Notes: a model not told the origin generated them from the letters alone. 64,000 nucleotides of DNA from Opitutaceae bacterium (GCA_024233285.1 JACKPU010000001.1:310001-374000); one strand, 5' to 3'. Shown: positions 50,155 to 60,982, numbered from the stretch's first letter. Numbers and translations are program-made.

Positions 50155-51027
50155 TCAGGCGGTGAATTGCGCGGCGGCGATCTCGAGAATTTCCTGCGTG
50201 ATCGCAGCCTGGCGGGCCTTGTTGTATTCGAGAGTGAGGTCGTCGAGAAGGTTGTTGGCGTTGTCCTTGGCGGTCTTCATCGCGACCATGCGGGCGCTGA
50301 ATTCGGAGGCCTTGGCGGACAGCACGAGTTGGTGAATCATGCGGTTGATGTAGAACGGCAGCAACGCTTCCAACACTTGCGGCGCGCTGGGCTCGAACAA
50401 CATCTGGCGGTCGTCGCTGGTCGGACCAGTGGAGCCGGTTTCGGCGCGAAGATTCTCCACGAACTCACGCACGTTGGTCAGCGGCAGCACGGGACGAACC
50501 GTGGCCGTCTGCACGAGCGTGTTTTTGAAGCGCGGATAGATGACCTCGATGGTGTCGATGACGCCTTCGAGATACTGCTTCGTCATGAACTCGATGGCGA
50601 CCTTCACGTCATTGAAGCTGCCGCGGTCATCGACTTGGAAGTCGGCGATCAAATCACGCTTCGTGCGGGCGAGGAACTGCGCGCCTTTGCGGCCGATGGC
50701 GACGAACTTGGCCGCACCTTTGACCTCGGTGACGAGTTTGAAGAGGTTGGCATTGAGCGCGCCGCAAAGACCAATGTTGGTCGTGACGAGCAGAATGCCA
50801 CGGGTCTTCACTTCGCGGTGTTCGAGGAACGGATGCTGGGACGCATCGACGCGCGAGGCGAGCGCGGCCAGCATGTCGGCCATCAACTGGGCGTAGGGCC
50901 GGCCGGCCAGCGTCGCCTGCTGGGCGCGCTTCATCTTCGACGCGGCCACGAGCTCCATCGCCTTGGTGATCTGGCGGGTGTTCTTGACCGACTTGATGCG
51001 GCGGCGGATGTCGCGGGTCGAGGGCAT
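50155..51027 (-). CDS. atpG: ATP synthase gamma subunit
   Basis: 290 residues. The N-terminal helix starts RDIRRRIKSVKNTRQITKAMELVAASKMKRAQ, the C-terminal helix ends near ASEFSARMVAMKTAKDNA, and the two would form the central coiled-coil shaft. Between them is the Rossmann-like globular domain. It rotates inside the alpha3beta3 head. 37 bases separate it from atpA. Confidence 0.96.
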   Translation of the reverse strand: MPSTRDIRRRIKSVKNTRQITKAMELVAASKMKRAQQATLAGRPYAQLMADMLAALASRVDASQHPFLEHREVKTRGILLVTTNIGLCGALNANLFKLVTEVKGAAKFVAIGRKGAQFLARTKRDLIADFQVDDRGSFNDVKVAIEFMTKQYLEGVIDTIEVIYPRFKNTLVQTATVRPVLPLTNVREFVENLRAETGSTGPTSDDRQMLFEPSAPQVLEALLPFYINRMIHQLVLSAKASEFSARMVAMKTAKDNANNLLDDLTLEYNKARQAAITQEILEIAAAQFTA

Positions 51028-51064
51028 GCGGTTTCGTCAGCGGTGCGGGTTTAAACGACGAGGC

Positions 51065-52594
<1,530 letters not shown>

Positions 52595-52631
52595 GGGCGC
52601 TGCGGAACGGGTTGGGATTTGTTGAAAGGGA

Positions 52632-53021
52632 TCAGGCGGAGAGTTGCTCAAGCTGGCTGGCGACGGAGGCTTCGTAAATGTCGTCACCGATGCGCAGACG
52701 GAGACCGGCGATCAGCTCGGCATTGTGCACGGCCTTCGCGGTAACCTGGCGTTTGTATTTTTGGGTCAATGCACCTTCGAGCGTGCGCAGAATGCCATCG
52801 GCCACCGGGCCGGCGTGTTCCACGACGAGTTCGCTCTTGGCGAGTTCGCGGGCGATCAGTCGCTGATAGGCGCGGAGGACCGCCAGGGGATTGGCCGGCG
52901 GGTGCTTTTCGAGATAAGCGAGCACACCCTCAACCTGCGCGGCGGACACGATGCCGTTGACGAGGCTCAGACTGAAGAGCTGACGGGCGAGTTGCAGCGC
53001 GGCTTTGTTTTGGGCGGCCAT
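52632..53021 (-). CDS. atpH: ATP synthase delta subunit, short form
   Basis: 129 residues, against about 175-180 in most bacteria. It starts QNKAALQLARQLFSLSLVNG and keeps the C-terminal strand region (LIAGLRLRIGDDIYEASVASQLEQL) that contacts the b subunit stalk, but the N-terminal helical bundle is shortened. Position between atpF and atpA makes the identity secure. The ATG follows atpF by 5 bases. Confidence 0.88.
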   Translation of the reverse strand: MAAQNKAALQLARQLFSLSLVNGIVSAAQVEGVLAYLEKHPPANPLAVLRAYQRLIARELAKSELVVEHAGPVADGILRTLEGALTQKYKRQVTAKAVHNAELIAGLRLRIGDDIYEASVASQLEQLSA

Positions 53022-53026
53022 GGAGA

Positions 53027-53581
53027 TCAGACGACGGTGAGTTCTTTCGCGGCCGTTTCGTTGTAGGCGGCGCGATCAGCGTCGGAGAGTTTCTTAGCGA
53101 GCACGCGCTCGGTGGTGGCGACGACGAGGCGGGCGATTTCCTCGCGGGCTTCGGCGAGCGTCTTGCGACGCTCGAGCTCGATGGCCTGCTGGGCCTTGGT
53201 GAGCATGTCGTTGGCCTTGGCCGTGGCTTCCTGGGTTTGCTTGTCGAGGAAGTCCTTCGCGCTGGCGCGGGCCTCATTGATGATTTCGCCGGCCTTGACC
53301 TGGGCCTGCTTGACGATTTCGGCGCTTTCCTGCTGGGCGGCGTCGAGCTTGGCCTTCATGTCCTCGGCGTATTTGAGGCCGGACTCGATCTTGGCGTTGC
53401 GCTCCTCCATCGTCGAGATGGTGGGCTTGATGCCAAACTTGTAGATGACGGCGAACAGGATCAGAAAGCTGACCGCCTGCATGATGATGTATTTCAGATC
53501 GAGTCCGAACTTATCGATCATGTTGGACTCGGCGGCGGCATGGCCGGCGGCTTCTGTAACGGCAAGCAGGAGTGGCAGCAT
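53027..53581 (-). CDS. atpF: ATP synthase b subunit
   Basis: 184 residues. One N-terminal transmembrane helix (IIMQAVSFLILFAVIYKFGI) and a long charged coiled coil (about residues 60-150), the outer stalk of the enzyme. It lies 75 bases after atpE. Confidence 0.94.
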   Translation of the reverse strand: MLPLLLAVTEAAGHAAAESNMIDKFGLDLKYIIMQAVSFLILFAVIYKFGIKPTISTMEERNAKIESGLKYAEDMKAKLDAAQQESAEIVKQAQVKAGEIINEARASAKDFLDKQTQEATAKANDMLTKAQQAIELERRKTLAEAREEIARLVVATTERVLAKKLSDADRAAYNETAAKELTVV

Positions 53582-53656
53582 GGTGAAAAAGGGGATGACC
53601 GCAGGGTTGTTGAGGCCGCTGCGGCCAAGTTCTGTCTATTAGTAAGCGATCTCTGA

Positions 53657-53872
53657 TTAAGCGAGGAACAGCGCGAGAATGCCGAGACCTTCGGCGAGCG
53701 CCATACCGATGATGGCCTGAACGAGGATCTTACCGGAAGCGCCGGGATTGCGGCCGACCGCTTCAGCGGCCTTGGTGCCGATGAGGCCCACGCCGATGGC
53801 GGCGCCGAGCAGACCGAAGGCGCTGGTGAGATTGCCAGTGATGCCAGTGGATTGAGCGATGATGTCGATCAT
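53657..53872 (-). CDS. atpE: ATP synthase c subunit
   Basis: 71 residues, two transmembrane helices joined by the polar loop GRNPGA. The ion-carrying Glu61 is in MALAEGLGI; it is followed by Gly, and the Gln/Thr-Ser pattern of Na+-binding c rings is missing, so a proton ring is likely. It sits between atpB and atpF. Confidence 0.95.
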   Translation of the reverse strand: MIDIIAQSTGITGNLTSAFGLLGAAIGVGLIGTKAAEAVGRNPGASGKILVQAIIGMALAEGLGILALFLA

Positions 53873-53941
53873 GATGGATTTGTTTTGGTTGTGGGTTTAC
53901 CGCCGTGTGCACTCATTGGCACACTCCCGACGGAAAAGGGT

Positions 53942-54811
53942 TTAGTGGGATTCGGCGTGGGCGTGGTCTTCGTCGTGATGACCGTCGTCGTGGTTGGTGA
54001 TCAGGCCGATGTAAACGGCGGAGAGGAGCGTAAACACCGTGGCCTGAATCAGGCCGACGAGCAGCTCCATGAAATAGAACACAAAGATGAAGCCGGTGCC
54101 GTGGAGGAGATTCTCACCGCCGAATACGTTACCGAAAAGACGGACGGACAGCGTGAAGGGGCGGATGCCGATCGAGAACACCTCGATGAGACCGACCACC
54201 AGGAACACCAGGGACAGGATAGGATAGAGCCAGCCCGGAGTTTCGGCTTTGTCTGCTTTGTTGCCGAAGAGGTCCTTAAGAATCAATTTCGGGCCGGCGT
54301 ATTTCAGAATGATGATGAGCCAGCCAACGAACGAAATAAGCGCGAGCGCGATGGTGCTGTTGAAGTCCGCGGTAAACGGCCGGACAAACGGGTTGGTCAG
54401 GTGAAAGTGGCCTTCGGCATCGGTATAGCCCGTGCCAACGGTGCCGACGCCGGGCAACAGACCGGACCAGTTGTTAATCAGGATGAAAATGAAGAGCGTG
54501 ACGAGCAGTGGAAACGCCGCGGGAAAGGCCTTCTTGCCAACAATCGGCTCGAAGAGGTCACGCAGGGATTCGAGCACGGATTCAAAGACGGCCTGACGCT
54601 TGCTGGGCAAAACGGACGGCTTGCCGATCAGCGCGATGACCACGAATGCGATGACCAGCGAAACGAGCCAGCCGGTCGCCATGCTGTTGGTGATCGCCCA
54701 GCCATTGCCAAAATCGATCAACTTGCTCGCCGAGGGCGCAACACTGGCAAATGCGCTCATGCCCGTGCTCAAAAACAGGGAGAAAATAGCAAGATTACGG
54801 ACTCGTGACAT
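53942..54811 (-). CDS. atpB: ATP synthase a subunit
   Basis: 289 residues from ATG 54811, which begins a signal-like hydrophobic start (LAIFSLFLSTGMSAFA). The essential Arg is in LSVRLFGNVFGG; five or six transmembrane helices form the ion path with the c ring. It ends in a His-rich tail. It opens the operon atpBEFHAGDC; no atpI is recognisable upstream. Confidence 0.94.
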   Translation of the reverse strand: MSRVRNLAIFSLFLSTGMSAFASVAPSASKLIDFGNGWAITNSMATGWLVSLVIAFVVIALIGKPSVLPSKRQAVFESVLESLRDLFEPIVGKKAFPAAFPLLVTLFIFILINNWSGLLPGVGTVGTGYTDAEGHFHLTNPFVRPFTADFNSTIALALISFVGWLIIILKYAGPKLILKDLFGNKADKAETPGWLYPILSLVFLVVGLIEVFSIGIRPFTLSVRLFGNVFGGENLLHGTGFIFVFYFMELLVGLIQATVFTLLSAVYIGLITNHDDGHHDEDHAHAESH

Positions 54812-54948
54812 GGCGCCTGGAAACGGATGAGAAGGGTTTGAAACGATGATTCGTAGGGAACCGGCCATGCCGGCGTCAACCCTCGAAGCGGTGATATTTG
54901 CCCGCGGGAAAATAAATTAGCACCTGCGGCACCGGTGCCGCGCACCAC

Positions 54949-55542
54949 TTATGCGGAGGTCGCGCACGCCGCGATGCATGATTGATAGCCCGGCGCACGG
55001 TCTTGAAAAACCGTGGTTTGCTCAAACGGCCACGATTCATCCACTCCGCGCCAATCCGGATGATCCCGCATCAAGGTCGCGACTTCCGCAAAGTAGGGCT
55101 CGTGGTCCGTGCGGAAGTAGAGCCGGGCACCGGGTGCACAGCAGCGGGCCAGCGCCGCTAGAAAATCGGCCTGCAGCAGCCGGTTCTTGTGATGCCGGCG
55201 CTTGGGCCATGGATCGGGGAAAAGCACGAAAACGCGCCTCAACCGCATCTTTTCCGGCAGGTTTTCGATCAGCATGCGGGCCTCGGCGCGCAAAAACGCC
55301 ACATTGGTCAGCCCCGCACGATCGGTTTTGCGCTGCGCCCGTTCCAAGCGGTCGCGAATGATATCGATGGCGAGGCAACATTCATCCGGATGCGCCGCCG
55401 CGTAAGCAGCCATAAAGTGCCCGTGGCCGCAGCCGATCTCCAGCGTGACCGGACCGGACCAATCCGCCACCTTGGCGGCGAATTGGGCACGAAGGTCATC
55501 CACGCGGGCGGCGGTGACGGCTTGGGCTTGGGCAATGGGCAT
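54949..55542 (-). CDS. trmB: tRNA (guanine-N7)-methyltransferase
   Basis: 197 residues from ATG 55542. Class I methyltransferase with SAM motif LEIGCGHGHFMAAYA, then LERAQRKTDRAG and the characteristic VLFPDPWPKRRHHKNR of TrmB. It makes m7G46 in tRNA. The open frame upstream (to 55626) overlaps the sensor kinase stop, so ATG 55542 is preferred. It follows the kinase gene on the same strand. Confidence 0.93.
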   Translation of the reverse strand: MPIAQAQAVTAARVDDLRAQFAAKVADWSGPVTLEIGCGHGHFMAAYAAAHPDECCLAIDIIRDRLERAQRKTDRAGLTNVAFLRAEARMLIENLPEKMRLRRVFVLFPDPWPKRRHHKNRLLQADFLAALARCCAPGARLYFRTDHEPYFAEVATLMRDHPDWRGVDESWPFEQTTVFQDRAPGYQSCIAACATSA

Positions 55543-55622
55543 GATGAGAAATGCCGATACGAGCCACGCTTTTGAGACGGTGACAAGCGTGCAGCGCGGA
55601 GGCCGCCAAGCGGGCCAACCGC

Positions 55623-56888
55623 TCAATCGCCCCTCGGCAGGGTAAAGAAGAACGCACTCCCCTGCCCCGGCTGGCTTTCGGCCCAGACCCGGCCGCCGTG
55701 CAATTGCACAATGTGTTTCACAATGCTCAGGCCCAGGCCCGTGCCGCCCTTCTCGCGCGAGCGGCCCTTGTCCACGCGATAAAATCGTTCGAATATATGC
55801 GGCAGATCCTCGGCGGGAATACCCGGACCATTGTCGCGCACACAGAGCTCGATTTCCTTCTCCTCCAGGCGGGCCGATAGATCGATGTGCGAACCGGGCG
55901 GCGTGTATTTGAGCGCGTTGTCGATGAGGTTCTCAAACACTTGGGTGATCTTGAGCGGATCGATCAACGCGGCCCCGACGGCTGGATCAAGGGAACTGTC
56001 CAGGTGATGCTGCGCGCTGGCGGGCCGGCCGCGGTAGTCATCCAAAATGCCGTCGATCAGCGTGGTAAGCGTGATGGATTCGCGGGCGAGACCGGGATTG
56101 ATCGATTCAAGTCGCGAAAGCGTCAGCAGATCCTCCAGCAGTGAATTCAACCGCTCCGTGTGACGCTGGATCGTGTGCAGAAATTTATCCCGGTCACCGA
56201 TGGGCATCTCCCGGTGGCCGTCCACCAAGGTTTCGATGTAACCCTTGATCACGCTGAGCGGGGTGCGAAGCTCGTGTGAAACGTTGGCCACAAACTCTTT
56301 GCGCAACGCCTCCAACTTGCGCTGGCGGGTGATGTCGTGCAGCACGAAGAGCGCCCACTTGTCCTTCTGCTGATCGAGCGGCGGCACCAGCGTGCCGGTG
56401 ACCTCGGCCCAGACGGAGTCGTTGCCGCGGGCGAATTCGATGGGCTTGAGCGGCACGGGTTTGCCGGTGCGCACCGCATCCACGTAATCGAGAAACTCGC
56501 GACTGTGCAGCACGAGTTCGAGTCGGGTGCCGAGGATGTTTTTCGCGTCGGGAAAAATCGCCTGCATCGCATGATTGGCGAGCAGGATGTGGTTGCGATC
56601 GTCCACGATAAGCACGGCCTCCTGCAGGCTGCCTAAGGTCGCTTCGAGCTGGGCGAGTTGGCTCGTGCGGTATTGCTGCAGGCGGTTCAATTCCTCCGAC
56701 GAAGCATTGATCGCCTCGCACAACCGGTCCCAATCCGGGCCAAATTGGGCCGGACCTTCCTCATGCAAAAAGCGCTGCCGCTGCCGCAGGGCGTTTTCCA
56801 AGGCGCGCAGTCCCTGCCGGTGTTGCCGCAGTTTGACGAGGGCAACACCGAGTCCGATCGCAAGAAGCAGGGACAGCAGCCAGCCCAT
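55623..56888 (-). CDS. phoR: PhoR-type sensor histidine kinase
   Basis: 421 residues from ATG 56888, which shares one base with the response regulator stop (TGATG). A single transmembrane segment at the start, a PAS domain at about 85-185, HisKA with His205 in VSHELRTPLS and an HATPase domain (NLIDNALKYTPPG, GTGLGLSIVKHIVQLHGG). It lacks a periplasmic sensor domain, as in PhoR proteins that sense phosphate through the transporter complex. Phosphate as the signal is inferred by similarity only. Confidence 0.88.
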   Translation of the reverse strand: MGWLLSLLLAIGLGVALVKLRQHRQGLRALENALRQRQRFLHEEGPAQFGPDWDRLCEAINASSEELNRLQQYRTSQLAQLEATLGSLQEAVLIVDDRNHILLANHAMQAIFPDAKNILGTRLELVLHSREFLDYVDAVRTGKPVPLKPIEFARGNDSVWAEVTGTLVPPLDQQKDKWALFVLHDITRQRKLEALRKEFVANVSHELRTPLSVIKGYIETLVDGHREMPIGDRDKFLHTIQRHTERLNSLLEDLLTLSRLESINPGLARESITLTTLIDGILDDYRGRPASAQHHLDSSLDPAVGAALIDPLKITQVFENLIDNALKYTPPGSHIDLSARLEEKEIELCVRDNGPGIPAEDLPHIFERFYRVDKGRSREKGGTGLGLSIVKHIVQLHGGRVWAESQPGQGSAFFFTLPRGD

Positions 56889-57601
56889 CAGACATTGACG
56901 GCCCGCTGTTCGGCCATGCGGTATCCCACTCCGCGAATGGTTTCGATCCAATCAGCCTGGTCACCCAGTTTTTCGCGCAGACGGCGGACGTGCGTATCGA
57001 CCGTGCGCGTTTCGATCTCGGTCTCGTAATTCCAAACGTTGATCAGCAGGTGCTCCCGGGTTTGGACGCGCCCACGGCGCTCCATCAAAAGCCGCAGCAA
57101 CTTGAATTCCGTGGCGGTCAAATCAATCGCCTGCCCGTGCAGTTTCACTTCGTGGCGCGCAATATCCAGCACGATGTCGCCAGCCTGCAGAAGCTTGACC
57201 TCTGGCTGGCCGCCTTCGCTTGTGCGCCGCAAGATGGATTGCACCCGCAAAACTAACTCTTTGGTGCTAAATGGTTTACTCACGTAATCGTCGGCCCCAT
57301 TTTCCAATCCCTGGATACGATCCCCCTCCTCCGCCTTGGCAGTCAGGAAGATGATGGGCACGTGTTTCAGGGCAGGGTCCGCGCGCAACATGCGGCAAAT
57401 CTGGATACCGTTCAATTCCGGCATCATGACATCCAGGATCACCAAATCGGGCAAAAACGTGCGGGCAAACCCGACGCTCGCGTTCGGGTTGTTGAGCGCC
57501 TCGACGGTGAAGCCCTTGGCCTTGAGGGTGTAGGCCAGCAGATCGGTGACATCCGGCTCGTCATCCACCACCAGGATTTTCTTGGGTTTGGTATCCGACA
57601 T
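56888..57601 (-). CDS. phoB: PhoB-type response regulator
   Basis: 237 residues. Receiver domain with Asp57 in LVILDVMMPE and the acidic pocket VVDDEPD, then an OmpR-type winged helix (TATEFKLLRLLMERRGRVQTREHLL; TVDTHVRRLREKLG). It regulates transcription in response to its partner kinase. It is first in a two-gene operon; a possible Pho-box lies upstream. Confidence 0.9.
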   Translation of the reverse strand: MSDTKPKKILVVDDEPDVTDLLAYTLKAKGFTVEALNNPNASVGFARTFLPDLVILDVMMPELNGIQICRMLRADPALKHVPIIFLTAKAEEGDRIQGLENGADDYVSKPFSTKELVLRVQSILRRTSEGGQPEVKLLQAGDIVLDIARHEVKLHGQAIDLTATEFKLLRLLMERRGRVQTREHLLINVWNYETEIETRTVDTHVRRLREKLGDQADWIETIRGVGYRMAEQRAVNV

Positions 57602-57653
57602 AGTCCTGTGGATGCTATTGTCGCAAAGCTGTCACACGAGTGAAATCAATGGC

Positions 57654-57671
57654 CGTTTCACAAATGTTACA
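57654..57671 (-). promoter_or_regulatory. Possible Pho-box upstream of phoB
   Basis: The plus strand reads CGTTTCACAAATGTTACA, two 7-base units separated by AAAT, the 7-4-7 layout of a Pho-box, with roughly 60% agreement to the E. coli consensus. It sits 53-70 bases before the phoB start, where autoregulation would be expected. Confidence 0.3.
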
Positions 57672-57685
57672 ACCGTAAAAGCGCC

Positions 57686-59578
57686 CTACCCGGTGCCGTC
57701 CGGTGCGCTGTTTCGCGGTCCCTTTTTGGCGGCCGCCAAATGAATCATGAGCACGCTGATATCGGATGGGTTTACGCCGCTGATCCGCGCGGCCTGACCG
57801 AGCGTCATCGGCCGCAATTCAGCCAGTTTCTGCGCGCTTTCCTTGCGCAGCCCTCGAATCGCCAGAAAGTCAAAATCCGTCGGAATTTTGATCGCCTCGA
57901 CGTCGGCCATACGCGCGATCTGACGCTCCTCGCGCTCCAAATAGCCCTGATAGCGCACCCGATAAAGCACCTCTTCGCGAATTTCGGGCCCCAGTTTCTT
58001 AAACGTATCCGGCAGCGTTTCGGCCGGAATATCGCGGCGAATCAGGTCGCCCCAAGTCTTGCCTTCGGAGCGATTCGATTCGAGCCATGTTTGCCAATGC
58101 CGGATGCTTGCAAGCTTGGCTTCAATTTTATCTATACGATTATTGGATAATAGGTTATGTGCTTTCGCGTGATGAATGAGACGGGCCTCGGCACTGCCGT
58201 GATTGAACAGCAATCGATGCTCCGCGCGCGACGTAAACATGCGATACGGCTCGTTGGTCCCCTTGGTAACCAAGTCATCAATCAACACCCCGATATAGCC
58301 CTCATGCCGCTTGATAATCAGCGGCGGCCCCCCCCTCGCCTTTTGCGCAGCATTGACGCCCGCAACCAAACCCTGGCAGGCCGCCTCCTCGTAACCCGAC
58401 GTGCCGTTGATTTGGCCGGCAAAGAACAGGTTTTCCACCCTCTTAGATTCCAGCGTCGCGAACAACTGGGTCGGCGGCGCGAAATCGTATTCCACCGCAT
58501 AAGCCGGCCGTAACAGATGCGCACGCTCCATCCCGGGCACACTGCGCACCATGGCCAACTGCACATCAAATGGCAGACTCGTGGAAAGACCGTTGACGTA
58601 ATACTCATTGGTCGAACGGCCTTCCGGCTCCAGAAACAAGAGATGCCGCGGCTTGTCCGCAAACCGCACGAACTTGTCCTCAATGCTTGGGCAATAGCGC
58701 GGCCCCACTCCTTCGATTTCGCCGCCATAAAGTGCGGATCGTTGCAGATTATCCCGCACCAACCGCGCAGTTTCCTCCGTAGTGTGCGTCATCCAGCACG
58801 AGACTTGATCACTCCCGGGCTTCCAGCCAAGCCGGGTTTCGCCGGTTTGTTCCACGTGGAACATTTCGTCCGAATCCCGCGTATCGTGAAATGCGAACAA
58901 CGTGGGGTTCGCATCACCGCGCTGCTCCTGCATCTTCGAAAAATCCAGACTCCGACCCAAGAGCCGCGGCGGCGTCCCAGTCTTCAAGCGCTGCAATTGA
59001 ATCCCGGCTTCCAGAAAACTGCCCGACAGCGTCTTGGCCGTAAAATCGCCCAATCGGCCGCCTTCGTTCTTATTTTGGCCGATATGCATCAGGCCGCGCA
59101 AAAACGTGCCGGTCGTCACCACCACCGTCTGGCCATGAAATTCGATATCCAGATTGGTCTTAACCCCAACGACGCGGCCGTCGCGAAACACCAGTCCCGT
59201 GACCATGGCCTGGAAGACTTCCAAATTCGGCTGCAGCTCCAACGTATGTTTCAGCCGATGCTGATACGCTTTCTTGTCACATTGCGCGCGCGGCGACCGC
59301 ACCGCCGGGCCCTTGGACTCGTTGAGCAGTCGAAACTGAATGCCGGTCAGATCGGTGTTGATCGCCATTTCGCCACCCAAGGCATCGATCTCACGCACAA
59401 TCTGGCCCTTGGCCTGGCCACCGATCGCCGGATTGCAGCTCATCTGGGCAATCGTATCGATGTTGCCCGTAAGGAGCAGGGTAGAGGCCCCGATGCGAGA
59501 AGCGGCCAGACATGCCTCAACCCCGGCATGGCCAGCACCGCAGACGATCACATCATAAGGCGTTTGGTTGTAAATCAT
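57686..59578 (-). CDS. mnmG: tRNA uridine-5-carboxymethylaminomethyl modification enzyme MnmG (GidA)
   Basis: 630 residues from ATG 59578. FAD-binding GAGHAGVEACLAASRIGASTLLL, the catalytic-region Cys in SCNPAIGG, GQINGTSGYEEAACQG and the C-terminal helical domain ending in a VNPSDISVL-type motif. With MnmE it installs the cmnm5 group on wobble U34 of several tRNAs. It follows mnmE by 7 bases and contains a parS-like palindrome near codon 240. Confidence 0.95.
   Translation of the reverse strand: MIYNQTPYDVIVCGAGHAGVEACLAASRIGASTLLLTGNIDTIAQMSCNPAIGGQAKGQIVREIDALGGEMAINTDLTGIQFRLLNESKGPAVRSPRAQCDKKAYQHRLKHTLELQPNLEVFQAMVTGLVFRDGRVVGVKTNLDIEFHGQTVVVTTGTFLRGLMHIGQNKNEGGRLGDFTAKTLSGSFLEAGIQLQRLKTGTPPRLLGRSLDFSKMQEQRGDANPTLFAFHDTRDSDEMFHVEQTGETRLGWKPGSDQVSCWMTHTTEETARLVRDNLQRSALYGGEIEGVGPRYCPSIEDKFVRFADKPRHLLFLEPEGRSTNEYYVNGLSTSLPFDVQLAMVRSVPGMERAHLLRPAYAVEYDFAPPTQLFATLESKRVENLFFAGQINGTSGYEEAACQGLVAGVNAAQKARGGPPLIIKRHEGYIGVLIDDLVTKGTNEPYRMFTSRAEHRLLFNHGSAEARLIHHAKAHNLLSNNRIDKIEAKLASIRHWQTWLESNRSEGKTWGDLIRRDIPAETLPDTFKKLGPEIREEVLYRVRYQGYLEREERQIARMADVEAIKIPTDFDFLAIRGLRKESAQKLAELRPMTLGQAARISGVNPSDISVLMIHLAAAKKGPRNSAPDGTG
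58848..58863. other. parS-like centromere site inside mnmG
   Basis: TGTTCCACGTGGAACA, a perfect 16-bp palindrome identical to the ParB-binding parS consensus used by many bacteria. It encodes MFHVEQ in MnmG. A second core lies in mnmE (59810-59823). Confidence 0.8.
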
Positions 59579-59585
59579 ACGCGGA

Positions 59586-60941
59586 TTACTTCCCAATACA
59601 GAACGAGGCAAAGAGCTGATCGAGCATCCGTTCGTTGTCGACTTTGCCGGCAATATCTCCAAAAGCCGCCAGCACGTCGCGCAAATCACTTGCCGCTAAC
59701 TCTATGGGCTCCAACTCTTTAAGCTTCTTTATCGCCGAATCAAGTCCTTGGTTGGCCCGCGTTAACGCATCCGCGTGCCGTGCATTGATCGCAATGATTT
59801 CGTCGCCAAGTTCCACGTGGAACGCCTTTGCCCGCCGGGTCAGGGCGTCCTGCAGACGATCCAAACCCGCACCAGTCAGCGCCGAAACTTCAACCTGTTC
59901 ATAATCGTTCCAACAGGGATCCGGGGCGGCATTCTCCCGCAGGTCGCTCTTGTTGCGAACCAGGAGGGTGCGACTCGCGGCAAGCGAATCGGCGACCTGC
60001 GGCGGTAAAATCGGGGTGGGGCGGCTTCGATCCAACACCAACAGGATCAAGTCCGCTTCGGCCATGATTTCCAGCGTCTTGGCGATACCCTGGCGCTCCA
60101 GCTCCTCCGGCGCCGGATTAAGTCCAGCCGTGTCAATCAGTCGCACACAATAGTCCCCAAGCAGGATGCGCTCTTCTAGATAATCGCGGGTCGTTCCGGC
60201 ACGTTCACTGACCAAAGCCCGGTCGCGCCCCAGCAATCGATTCAACAAAGAGCTCTTGCCGGCATTGGGTTCGCCCAAGATCGCCACCTTGATTCCCTCG
60301 CGGAGAATATTCCCGTAGTGATTAGTGGATAACAGTTTGGAAACCGAATGCCGGAGCGCCTCAAGATCGGCTATGACGCGGTTTTGATCCTCCGGAGGCA
60401 AATCCTCTTCGGGAAAATCGACGTAAGCCTCGATCCGCGCCAAAACGCCCAATAGCGCATCAATCAAACCCGACATATGCCGTCCCAGCGCACCACGGAG
60501 CTGCTGATTGGCCGCCGCCAAGGCTCGTTCGCCCCGGGCGTGGATTAAATCCATCACCGCCTCAGCTTGGCTTAAGTCGATTTGCCCGTTCAGAAACGCG
60601 CGTTGCGTAAACTCACCGGGTTCGGCCTGCCGGCAGCCGCGCGCAATCAGATCCTCCAAAATTCGTTGGGCGATGTAGGGATTGCCGTGGCAGCTGATCT
60701 CGAGCGTATCCTCACCGGTGTAGGACGCCGGCCCCCGGAAAAAGATGCAGAGCACATCATCCACCAGTTGGCCCGCACGATCTCGATAGTCAGCCCGGCG
60801 GGCGGTGCGGGCGGGGGGTTCTTCGCCGATGATGGCCCGGGCCAAATTCACCGTATCTTCACCGCTGATACGCAGCAACGCGATCGCCGCCGTTCCCACG
60901 GGGGTCGCCAAAGCGGCAATGGTGTCCTGCGCAGATGCCAT
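59586..60941 (-). CDS. mnmE: tRNA modification GTPase MnmE
   Basis: 451 residues from ATG 60941; the frame open upstream to 61226 is antisense noise over the adaptor gene. N-terminal folate-binding domain (DTIAALATPVGTAAIALLRISG), central G domain with GEPNAGKSSLLNRLLG and DTAGLNPAPEELERQGI, and the conserved C-terminal CIGK. It works with MnmG on U34 of tRNA. mnmE-mnmG form an operon. Confidence 0.95.
   Translation of the reverse strand: MASAQDTIAALATPVGTAAIALLRISGEDTVNLARAIIGEEPPARTARRADYRDRAGQLVDDVLCIFFRGPASYTGEDTLEISCHGNPYIAQRILEDLIARGCRQAEPGEFTQRAFLNGQIDLSQAEAVMDLIHARGERALAAANQQLRGALGRHMSGLIDALLGVLARIEAYVDFPEEDLPPEDQNRVIADLEALRHSVSKLLSTNHYGNILREGIKVAILGEPNAGKSSLLNRLLGRDRALVSERAGTTRDYLEERILLGDYCVRLIDTAGLNPAPEELERQGIAKTLEIMAEADLILLVLDRSRPTPILPPQVADSLAASRTLLVRNKSDLRENAAPDPCWNDYEQVEVSALTGAGLDRLQDALTRRAKAFHVELGDEIIAINARHADALTRANQGLDSAIKKLKELEPIELAASDLRDVLAAFGDIAGKVDNERMLDQLFASFCIGK
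59810..59823. other. parS-like centromere site inside mnmE
   Basis: GTTCCACGTGGAAC, a perfect 14-bp palindrome that agrees with the core of the site at 58848-58863; only the outermost pair differs (A and G). It encodes FHVE near codon 374. Confidence 0.7.
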
Positions 60942-60982
60942 GGCACGCAGGCAACCCGGCGCGCCGGCAAACGCAAAAAAAA

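Noticed and set aside
60325..60345. DnaA-box-like sequence (TTATCCACT on the minus strand)
   Set aside because: A single near match inside mnmE with no cluster of boxes or AT-rich unwinding region is not enough to call an origin.
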